From Desarmillaria ectypa (taxonomy: Eukaryota; Basidiomycota; Agaricomycetes; Agaricales; Physalacriaceae): DNA of 64,000 bases. This document shows, in pieces, positions 10,596 to 19,916 of the stretch. Every line of letters begins with the position of its first letter. Position 1 is the first letter of the stretch. Position numbers and translations under genes: made by a program. Under the pieces are notes generated by a model. That model had not been told where the DNA came from and searched no databases. It saw only the letters and a list, made by a program, of their open reading frames with translations. The DNA lies in the NCBI GenBank assembly GCA_030407005.1, contig JAUDYN010000003.1:1426001-1490000 (forward strand). The letters are read 5' to 3'.

Positions 10596-10982
10596 TTTTA
10601 ACGACGCGATGTCCGATTCTAAGAGCACGATTGAGGACCTCGACAGACAGAGTTTTGGAGGAAATATACGCACCGTGTTCTTGAAGACGTCGAGGCCGAT
10701 GCCGATGGATGTAGTTCAGAGCAAAATGTGTGGCTGAGTGGGACCAACTGTACAGCTGTCCGGCAAACTCCGGTCACGTAATCCTTCTAGAAGTGAACCA
10801 CCACCTGCTACCTCCTCCATGCGCTGCCTCTGTCTCGCCCGCCCACCCTTTTCGAGACCTCCTGTTCAATTCTGAAGAATATTTTCTCTACTACCAAGCA
10901 TCATTATTGACCTGGGAAAGGCTACTGTATATCTTACTCATAGGACAGCCACTAATTCTCCTGCTGACTAAGCAATTCTGCT
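10596..10982. other. Divergent promoter of RPS24 and the DUF4870-like gene
   Basis: About 390 bases between two divergently transcribed starts. No separate gene is seen. An open frame running upstream from 10983 to 10730 on the plus strand has no conserved content and is treated as leader sequence. Confidence 0.5.
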
Positions 10983-11743
10983 ATGAGTTCTTCCGAGTCG
11001 TCCAAGTTTGCGTCATTTGCAGTATACGTGAGTGGTTATCCGTCATCGTTGCCTCTGTCTACCGACCACACAATCAGGCACCTCCTCCTGATGACCCTTC
11101 TTATACCTTTTCATCGCGCGCTGCAACTCGAGCGTGGTTTCCACCCCATGCCGAGACTTCCTATCAGTCGGGAGGAGTACCTTCGTTTGGTACCACTGCA
11201 TCAAGTGGCTTAGGTTCTTCTGAAGAGGTTGAAGGTCAGCAGAATCAGTGGGAAACGCGGTACGGGCATCGTGTCGACGTGCTGGCTGCACTAGCGTATC
11301 TACTTGGACCAATATCTGGCGAGTGCAGTATTGTATTTCATGTACTTCTTGCTGATTTCATGCACAGCTTTTCTTCTCCTGATTATAGAGACACATAATG
11401 ACTTTGTTCGGTTCCATGGTGAGTACGACAGATCTCGCTCACATTGAACCGTAATTCACGGCTGCTATCAGCCTACCAGTCGGCTCTGTTGACTACACCA
11501 TTGGTGGTTCTCCGAATTCTAATGTCTTTGTTGCAATTTCCCCAATGGATGCGGACTTTATTCACCCTGGTAATCGCAGGAGTGCAGTTGTACATGGCGT
11601 ACGTCTCTGCTTTTGTAACTGGAAGATATCTCAATCCTCTGTTTAGTGTCCGGGCTTTTCGCGACGCCTCACGCAACGGTCTCGTTAGGTACCATCTGCC
11701 CACTATCGGTCAAATTGCAGAAGATTGGTTAGCGGACGAATAG
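10983..11743 (+). CDS. DUF4870/Tic20-like membrane protein
   Basis: Conserved fungal multi-pass membrane protein of unknown role, about 200 residues. ATG at 10983 gives MSSSESSKFASFAVY, spliced to a Pro/Ser-rich cytosolic part (APPPDDPSYTFSSRAATRAW). The conserved core starts YGHRVDVLAALAYLLGPISA, then LLIIETHNDFVRFHAYQSAL, followed by hydrophobic helices (LVVLRILMSLLQF and LFTLVIAGVQLYMAYVSAF). A short C-terminal tail ends GQIAEDWLADE. The HNDFVRFHAYQS block is typical of DUF4870 proteins. Three introns are inferred, about 11028-11077, one near 11320-11368 and one near 11419-11470. Localisation and function cannot be told from sequence. Confidence 0.72.
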
Positions 11744-11959
11744 CTACTTCAGCCTCCGGACTTGATGGTCATCATAATTTTTATAATCATGTATATTGTT
11801 TCTTTACCAATGGATAGAATACCGGTAACGCATAACACTGGAAGTTAGAAGTTAATAGAGGCAAGTACAAAACGACAATAGTGGACAGATAGTGGATACA
11901 GGTGTCTATGAAGGTCCTATGAAGTGTTACTACAATTGAAAACGAAAAGAAAGAAGAAA

Positions 11960-12802
11960 TCAAAGACAAATGTTAAGAATCTTCACTCCCAGTGGGCCTT
12001 TACACATGGCATCGTCCCAGATAGCTACAAGTGGCTTGAGGTCATTGAGGAGCCCATCAGTGATGTCTTCGAGGGCATCGAGTATCGTGTCAATAAGGCA
12101 TTTGATGTCAGAAACGACTAGGCAACACGGAGTTAGTGTCGTATATCGCTGAACTACGAAGAGCACATCCGAATTACTCACGAGGTACTAGGGCGGGACC
12201 AATAATAGGAATGTTTTTCGTGAGGGTCACTGTGTAGTTCAACATCTCTTTGGTGGCATTGACGAGATCTTTGAGTAAAGTCTCGAGGCGGTCATTGCGG
12301 TCGTAGTTGCCGAGGCCCTTGTCTGCGCGCAGCGGGGCGAGAGAGTCGTTGAGTTCAGCGAGAACGTCCTTGCAGCTAGCCAGACTCGTCACACAGTTAT
12401 GTTGATAGTCGCCCAACTTATCTTGCTCCGAAGGTGGCTTATTCACAAGCTCTCCTGAAAACGTAGAGATCATGAATGGTTCGATGATAATTTTCGGAGG
12501 TCCTTACTGAATGCAAACACCTTCACGATCAATTCTTCCAGCAGATTGTCGCAGTGGTCAAGACGAGAAGAATCGTCGTCAGCGATGAGAACGGCACCAC
12601 CAGTAGTGTTACGATAGGCGAGATGAGTGTCGTTCCTCCCAGAAAAGGAAGTCAAGGATCGAGCACCAGAACGAGCATAGGTCATGAGCGCTAGAGGCAT
12701 AGGATAGGGCGAGGCAAGAACATGAATATGAGGGGCGAAGATGTTGGACAGAGAGAAAAAGACGATGGCACGCAACGCGAGCTGGAGAATTTGGGCAGGC
12801 AT
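11960..12802 (-). CDS. Orphan secreted, N-glycosylated helical protein
   Basis: Family not recognised. The first ATG in the frame (12802) gives MPAQILQLALRAIVFFSLSN, a plausible signal peptide; a longer upstream frame lacks an ATG. The mature part is predicted to be helical with six cysteines (DHCDN, HNCVTSLASCKD, IKCLID, AMCKG, NICL). It carries five N-glycosylation sequons (NDT, NTT, NDS, NAT, NYT). Two introns are clear: one after VFAF (GTAAGG...TTTCAG) and one after ALVP (GTGAGT...CCTAG, rejoining as LVSDIKCLIDTILDAL). TGA is at 11960-11962. Total is about 220 residues. There is no GPI-type tail. Secretion is inferred from the leader and sequons. Confidence 0.6.
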
Positions 12803-13332
12803 AAAATGGAGGAAACGCGACGTGCTTTGAAGTGTATGGCCGAAGAGAGAGATATCGCGACTATCGCCTAGGCGGGAAGAGAGCAATGAAAATAAATGGA
12901 AGGGCACGCTGACGTTCGTGTTGGTAAGTGGGAAACTTGGACGCGTTCAATAAATGTCACATACGCATCTTATAAACCGTCCGTGTTTGGTTCATCATGT
13001 GATCGAAAATGTGGCGCAACAACTCGGGCGACTCAGGGATTGTTATTGAACCAAAAAATGAAAGCGTAACAAGTAGCTGTTAAGATAACTTTGATAGCAG
13101 AAGCACAAGTCCTACAAGAACGGTAATAACAGAACCAGAAAAGGGTCCCGGGAGGGACACTGAATCTATCTATCCGCTGTAAATAATAGTCCTTCGAGTG
13201 CTGTCAATTACAGAAGATGTACAACGAAAGCAATCATATAACAGAGTGTCTTACAAGATCAAATACATGGTTCACATTACTTTCGGTCCATCGCGTGAGT
13301 GTCAAAGCAGGGGAGAAAATATCCAACCACAA
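12803..13332. other. Intergenic: promoter of the secreted-protein gene and LIM gene 3' region
   Basis: About 530 bases. A TATA-like element (minus-strand TTTATAAG, around 12969-12976) lies roughly 170 bp upstream of the secreted-protein start. Otherwise nothing is recognised here. Confidence 0.4.
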
Positions 13333-16290
13333 TCAGCAGGCACCAGAACCTGTCATCTGCCTGACGAGAAACATACCACGTCCTTCATCCACACTCTTCG
13401 AACTTCTCATACCAATGACGCTTTTCGGACGAGGCCTCATACCCATACCAACCTGTTTCGTTGGACTGAGACTTCTGGTGGGACCTAATGCCCCTCCTGT
13501 TAGCTGTCTGCGCAAAGACCCATCATTAGGACCACCAGCGCCTAATCCCGTGAACTGTCTCGCTATCGTTGTTGTTCCTGTGTTCTGAGGCAGAAGCTTC
13601 AACGGACCATCTCCGAAGGAGGACATTGAAAGTGGATGCGTGGGTGACCCGTGAGGTGAAGCTCGTGGCTCGTTGGAAAGTAATAACTAGAAGGAAAGCA
13701 TTGAGATTTTGCAATTAACGCCGTATCAGACTTACGAGACATTCGCGACACCAAACACCGCCTTCGCCGTCAGTTTTAGCAGCACTGTCCAAACGCTTGC
13801 CGCAACCAGGTTCGTCTTTCTTCTTCTCATCTCTGAATCTTGCATAACCCTTGGTCTCCTTCTTACCGCCACAAACTAAACACGGTGCATGCCATCGGGT
13901 ACCCTGGGGTCCGGGAACCACACCTCGCTCCATGGGAGAAACAGACTTTCGGCATCCAGGGCAGGATGTCGAACTGCCAAAACGAGGGAAGGAAGCTGGA
14001 AGCGACGTTGCAGGCGCTGTCAATGGAGGGCGCTCGTATCTACTTGATGATCCGTATGTGGCGGTACTTGATTGTGGTTTGGGACTAGAAGACACTGATG
14101 CCTGCTGCCTAGGACTAGAAGATGTTGATGACTGATGTCGAGGACTGGACGACGATGAAGTTGATTTCATCGTTGTTAAACGTGAGGGCGAAGAAGTAGA
14201 TATTGTCCGAGTTATTATCTTTGTAGGCGCGCACTAAAACTCGAATTAGTTACGATCTGTAGAACACAAAGAAATAGGTACCTCAACGTGACAAGCACCG
14301 TTATCGGTTTTAACAAACACGGCTTGTCCTTGACTCGCCTCTCGGAAAGGTAAATCGCAAATAACACAGGTGAAACAATCTGCATGAAAGGTCTGCGAAG
14401 TCCCATCATCGGCGTTGGGCACAGTGACGAATCGGCCGCCACCATGAACGGAAAACAATGAATATGAGCATTTGGCACACACTGCGCTCTGAGAAATTTG
14501 ATTAGTAGTGACGTTCAAAGGTTTCGGAGAATGCGACGTAGAAAGTCGATGGGGTACAGGAATTTTCGATGGAGTTGATGTAGGCGTTGATTTTGGGGAT
14601 AACGAAGTTCGCGCAGGCGATCCTAGCTGACTACTGGTCTCTTCCGGTATGGCGTCATCGGGTTCCATGACATCAGCTCTTGAATATCTTGAAGCATATT
14701 TATGCATGCGACGATTGCCGGATAGACCTCGGTCAGAAAGGTCGGACAGGTCGGTTCTTGGGGGAGAATCCGGGCCTGAGGATGAAAAGGTTCCTGCGTC
14801 AGAGACATCAGAAAGCAAGTCTGGTGTGGAAGGGAGTTCGAAGCTTCCGAGAGTTTTGGGACTAAAGTTGGGGAGACTGGAGAAGGAGCCGGAGGAACGA
14901 ACAGGTTTCAAGGATGGTGAAGGAGACGACAGCTTGGGACTGCTATCCGAACTCGTAAATCGGTTCTTCACCTCCTGTACAGCATCAGGATTGGGGCTCG
15001 CCAATCTTGACGGACTATGTTCTGAAGTAATGGGACGGAATGAAGGCGAGAGGTCTATGCTGCGACGGGAATCCAGCTTGGCGCTCTTGAAGCGGTCATA
15101 TTTTCCCCGAGGGCTGGGACTGGGGCTCCCCTCTGCTCCGATACTGTGACGTCCCAAAGAGCGGTCAGGCGAACGCCTATCAAGAGGGGACAGAGAATGA
15201 AAGGACGGTGACCCCGACACGCTACTAGAAGGTCGGGGTCTGGGACTTGGTGAACTTCCAACCAAGCCTGATCGACCAAACGAATCCTCCATTGATGGAC
15301 TCGCCTCTCTACTTCTTATGCCTAGACGTTGCTCTAATTCCTCGATTGCTGGGCTTCCTTCTCGACTCCTGTTCTTGGAGTTGACATTCATGCCACCAAG
15401 ATTACTCATGGGGCTGCTGCCTATGCTGTCGCGACTTTTCTTTGGCGTGCGGTCGCGTTTGAGGCAATTCTCAAAGCACTCTGCACAAGTTGGTCGGCCT
15501 AACAAGTCGACCATGGGTGCATGCCCGACATTTTTGAAGCATCCTTGGCAGATGAAGCATGACCGCTTATGCCAATATTTATCATCGGCATAAATATACC
15601 CGCCTTCAGACTTGAGTGCAAGTACCGGTCGAGAGCATGTAGGGCAAATGCCTTTGGACCCCCCGTTGGTAGTGTAACATGAACGGCAAAGGAAACTTGG
15701 GGAAGCTTCATCTGACTTTGAAGGATCAGGATATATAGTGGCGTCAGGAGGGAATATGGAAGAGCAGATGGAACACGAATGAGTGTTGAGAGTCTCCTTG
15801 GGCTGGAGGACTGATCCGTAGACCTTGGAGAGAGAATTATCGAAGGGCATTGGTGAGGGAAGAATGTCAGCTTCAGGAGCCGCAACTGACTGCTTGAGTG
15901 GTGACGATGGGCGGCCGAGTTGGGAAGTAGTAGATGCTATATGCTCAGAAATACGAGTTGTAAGTGCGGAAGTAGAAGATATGGGGGTAGAGCTTGTAGG
16001 CCATGGGAAACGTTTACCGTCGTTCAAGGTAGATGCTTGCTTCGAGGACGACCCAGTCACGTTTGGAGAAAGCGGTCCAGGCGGCGGTCTATCTTTGGTG
16101 ACATATGTATTCGACCAGCGATCCTGAAGACCCTCCTTCATACTGCTTGGGTTCCATGCTACAGCAGGAGCTTATACGGCACGTCAGGTTGAAAGAAAGC
16201 ATAAACCACAAAGCACGTACCAACAGCCGTGCCACCACACTTACAGCGTGTTCCGGCGACAATATCTCCACAACGGCGACAAAATCCCAT
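13333..16290 (-). CDS. Multi-LIM domain scaffold protein (paxillin/Pxl1-like organisation)
   Basis: Large (about 930-residue) LIM protein, probably a cytoskeleton or cell-polarity scaffold. Exon 1 starts at 16290 with MGFCRRCGDIVAGTRCKCGG, a compact CxxC/CxC cluster, then splices to APAVAWNPSS. A LIM-type unit follows near residues 135-245: CSICSSIFPP, CPTCSRPV, WHKRSCFICQGC, PTCAECF. A long Ser/Pro-rich linker comes next, then a second LIM (CAKCSYSLFS, FHADCFTCVICDLPF, GACHVEC). A third follows (CPGCRKSVSP, RWHAPCLVCGG, VWCREC). The C-terminal tail contains repeated RQFTG/RQLTG/RQMTG peptides. The stop is at 13333-13335. The zinc ligands appear complete. The Pxl1 analogy rests on architecture only. 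The gene is divergent from the MBD4 gene. Confidence 0.75.
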
Positions 16291-16416
16291 TTTCTAAATT
16301 TAAAAAAATGAATAATCAGTAAACGTGCTGAAAGTGACGAGAGTTAATGTAAGGAGAGGGCCAAGAGAGAGAGAAACAAAGCAGCTGCATTGCGGGCATC
16401 AGTTCAACATCGCGAC

Positions 16417-16422
16417 CACGTG
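16417..16422. promoter_or_regulatory. E-box CACGTG in the LIM/MBD4 divergent promoter
   Basis: A palindromic CACGTG lies in the 185-bp gap between the LIM gene start (16290, minus) and the MBD4 start (16476, plus). It could be bound by a bHLH or centromere-binding-factor-like protein. The hexamer is seen; binding is inferred. Confidence 0.35.
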
Positions 16423-16475
16423 AAGAATTCCATTTATATCCAAATTGCAGGCGAATTCCGGGCCGCACTCCCGAA

Positions 16476-17532
16476 ATGCCTCAGTCACCTTCACCCAAAA
16501 GACGAGTCTCTCCCTCTGTTACGTCTCCTTACTTCTCTTTAGAGTTTAACAAGGGTCCCTCCAAATACGTACAGTCTCCCTATTTCTCTTCCCCTAGGAA
16601 GCCGACGGTTCCAAGGGAAGCAGCAAATGACCTTGACGTATCATGCCGCACTTCTCTTGAGGTTCGCCTACTATGCGACAAATTGATACCTCTGAAACCC
16701 ATTCTCATCCAAGGTACTCATTGGAGCAAATCCGTCATCCTAATCATCTTACTACGAGCTCGACTTCACAGAACTTGTTGCTCACGATCCTTGGAAACTG
16801 ATCGTTGCAGTCACTCTTCTCAATAAAACATCGGGAAAACTCGCGATACCCGTATTCTGGGAGCTTGTAAATCAATGGCCTACACCACTGTCCCTCTCTC
16901 AAGGTTCCGAGTTTCCACTCTCGTAAAAGGATTGTATCGGCTGAATATCTCGCCGAAGCTAGCAATGAGGAATTAGCAGGTCTTATCCATCCTTTGGGGA
17001 CCCAAACGGTCCGCGCGAAAAGACTCATTGAAATGTCGAAATCTTACCTTCGCGACCCACCTTCTCCTTACGACGTTAGACCGTCTAAACCTCCGCCCTT
17101 GTCATCTTCTACATCACTTGCGAGTAGTCAAGGATCCCCCGCGAAACGTAAAAAATATCCTCCAACTTCGATATCACACTTACCCGGGGCAGGGCGCTAC
17201 GCACTTGATTCCTATCGCATATTTTGTACGGCGTATGAGGATCCCTCGTCGCAGGAATGGAAGGCCGTCATACCAAGCGACAAAAAGTTGGTTCAATATG
17301 TTGTAGAAACATCTTACTTACAGACGTCGTATAATGTACTAAAATTTCTTCACAGAAGTGGAAATGGGCTGTTGAAGGGTGCCAAGAGTGGACATGTGGG
17401 ATCACCTCTGCTGCCTCTCCGACTTACTTGAGATCGCTCATTTTAGAGTTAGTAGGTGACGCATTATCTCGTATCTCAGCAATCTGCACTGAACAAAATA
17501 CATGTAGGAGTGCGACGGTAATCCCATTATAG
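16476..17532 (+). CDS. MBD4-type mismatch-specific DNA glycosylase
   Basis: HhH-GPD base-excision-repair enzyme that, in animals, removes T or U opposite G. The start at 16476 is followed by a tail with two SPYF peptides (TSPYFSLEF, QSPYFSSPR). The catalytic domain begins HDPWKLIVAVTLLNKTSGKL, AIPVFWELVNQWPT, then IHPLGTQTVRAKRLIEMSKS. The helix-hairpin-helix and catalytic block reads LPGAGRYALDSYRIFC, keeping the catalytic Asp. There is no methyl-CpG-binding domain. The terminal exon, after an intron ending TTCACAG at 17355, reads KWKWAVEGCQEW and stops with TAG at 17530-17532. The model of this last exon is the least certain part. It would overlap the convergent CYB2-type coding sequence by six bases. 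Confidence 0.82.
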
Positions 17533-19752
17533 CCTCGAGCGAACGAGGGGCTGCCAGTCAACTCTCTCGACCTATCTTTCGTTGAATTATCATCTGATTT
17601 CACAAGCCAAGATACTCACCAAATCAGGCGTCAGATCTTTGACATTGGCTGCACCAACAAGCTTCATCGCGGTCACGATCTCTTTCTCTAGAATTTTTAG
17701 AATCTTCAAGACGCCAATCTCACCATAGGCCTAGAATGCGTGAAATTGACGGAATGCCAAAGGTCGTCGAACAGTCGCTTACACTCTGAGCATAGAGAAA
17801 CGGTCGTCCCAAACCGACAGCCTTCGCACCAAGGCAAAGGGCCTTTACCACGTCTGGAAGAAGATTTAATGTTTAACAAACGTCTAGAAATGAGACCCCT
17901 ACCGGTACCACGTCGGATGCCACCTGGATCAATTCCGTGTCAGCGTACTTACAGTCTTAGAAAGGTAATAATCACCATCAATATAGACTTGAGTAAAATG
18001 GCTAAAGTTAGTCGTCGACGTTCTGTGCTCGAAAAATTTGCCTCACCTTCCAACCTGTCAAAAACATCGGGTCTACGTTGCCGAAGTCTGTGTAAAACTT
18101 CTAGCGGTGGCATCGAACTAGCAAGCAATTAGCTTTCTGAGCATACCAGTACTGATAGCCGTACTAGTCCAATTGTCTGCCTAACCCAGAAGACGATCGA
18201 GATATAGGATGAGAGTAGGATGAAAGTTATTCATACCACCATGATTCGATAAAAGAATACCGTCCACACCGGCATCCGCCGCCAATATAGCGTCCTGTAA
18301 AAGACCGATGGTCAGATACTCTTTGAAGGAAAAGCCAGGGCTACCTCAACACATTGTATCCCTAGCCATTTTTTGACAAATGAGTGAAAAGGAAGGTCAT
18401 TCTAACAAATACTTGCCTTTGATGACAATCGGCAACTTTGTCAGGCTCCGTAGCCAAGGGATTGTCTAATGGCATTGTCAACACCAGTCGAGTATAACTT
18501 GATAAGAATAACGACCTTTTCCCATGTCATATTTTGGTCATCTTTGCTAACCAAAGCGCCGGCAGTACCCGTTTCATCGACGAGCTCCAGAGTGTCAAGG
18601 TCAGAGTGGTATGTTGGCTTGCCGTTCTCCATAGTTTCCAACTCCCAAGGACTCTTGATATCTATTTCTCTTTTACTAGCAACGATAGCATCTACGGTCA
18701 GCCAAATGGACTTATAACCAAGTCTTTCAACTTCGCGAACCCGTTGTTCTGCTGTGGCATCATCATTGGATTTATAGAACTGGAAGAATAAGGGTTGCGA
18801 AGGGCCTGCGGCAGCAGCTATCTCTGCGTACGAAAGTGATGCGTTTGAAGACACCATCTGTATGATAGATGCTTTATGTGCAGCTCTTGTTATGTTTATC
18901 TCACCTAGAAATAAATTAATATTTATCAGTCGTATGCTCTAATTGATATCCGTTCTTACCAAGGGGATGTCCAAGCCTGGCCAGAGCAGCTCCGGATACG
19001 AACACAGGAATAGATGACTTGTAGCCTAGGATGGTAGTAGAGGGGTTGCAATGAAGCACAGGCCGCATAACCCGAGCATTGAAGAAGAACCTTCTGAATG
19101 CGAGAGCGTTTTCTTCACAAGCTACAAAGATGAGCAATTATAAGCGTCATTCTGACATGTAAAGACGTACATATGCTGTCATCGGCAGCCGAAGAATAGT
19201 ATGATACAGCTTTTAATGATAAAATATGTCGTGCGACATCCTGTACAAGCTCAGCTGATCTGAATTCATAACTGAACAACGTTATGTTCACCTCCATATC
19301 CAACAAGCTTAATATACGGTTGAGTGGGGGTCTTTCCCTAAGAGCCTGTTCTACTCTCAGCTCGTCTTTTGTCTTCTTCCTATTAGCGCGCAGTTCCTCC
19401 ATATGAAGAGCTACATCATTATTCAGGGGCCCCAGATGCTTGGACGGTGGGAGATTCCTTTCCAGTGCATCGGGTGGGTGGATCGGCTCGTAGGCCAGTG
19501 TAGCATCCTTTCCAGCATACTTTAGTACGATTTGGGCACCTCCCGGATGTTCCTGAAAGCTACGTCGACATCAATTCGAGGGGTAAAATTGGACTTATCT
19601 GACCGAAAGGAAATCCGTGACATCGTAGACGCTGTCCTTTATGATAACCCAACAGGAACTGAAAAAAATAGCCAACAGAGTTACTCTACACAAAGTTGAA
19701 GGACAAACCTAGCTGTGTTGTGTTCTGCGACCTGTTGGAGGGTAAAGCCCAT
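17527..19752 (-). CDS. CYB2: Cytochrome b5-FMN dehydrogenase (L-lactate dehydrogenase, cytochrome b2 type)
   Basis: Flavocytochrome that oxidises L-lactate or a related 2-hydroxyacid. The start at 19752 gives [15 protein letters not shown], the beginning of a cytochrome b5 heme domain with the HPGG heme-ligand motif ([17 protein letters not shown]). A linker ([15 protein letters not shown]) precedes the FMN barrel. The barrel has [56 protein letters not shown] with the catalytic His, and a C-terminus ending [13 protein letters not shown]. The stop is at 17527-17529. About ten introns are present. One (18362-18416) uses a GC donor (GCAAGT). No mitochondrial presequence precedes the heme domain, unlike yeast Cyb2, so a cytosolic location or missed upstream exon is possible. 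Confidence 0.85.
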
Positions 19753-19827
19753 GATAAGCGTTGAGGAACAAGGGATATCCGCATCAAAAACTCAAGGTGT
19801 TCGACGATCGGGCCGAGTATCCGGGAT

Positions 19828-19853
19828 ACATCACGTGTAGTGGCGCGTGATGT
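19828..19853. promoter_or_regulatory. 8-bp inverted repeat in a divergent promoter
   Basis: ACATCACG (19828-19835) and CGTGATGT (19846-19853) form a perfect inverted repeat with a 10-base spacer. It lies in the 164-bp gap between the CYB2-type gene (minus) and the SAP/coiled-coil gene (plus). The left arm overlaps a CACGTG hexamer at 19832-19837. This fits a dimeric factor site; function is inferred. Confidence 0.4.
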
Positions 19854-19916
19854 TGCTTTTCCAAAGACTCTGACCACTTGGTGGCCGCACTCGCTTTGCC
19901 CTCCTCAAGTTCTGAC

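Noticed and set aside
10730..10982. Upstream in-frame extension of the DUF4870-like gene
   Set aside because: The extension has no conserved motif and would run into the divergent RPS24 promoter; the ATG at 10983 gives a normal N-terminus.
12803..12907. Longer N-terminus for the secreted glycoprotein
   Set aside because: The frame opens with GTG rather than ATG, and the ATG at 12802 gives a clean signal peptide.
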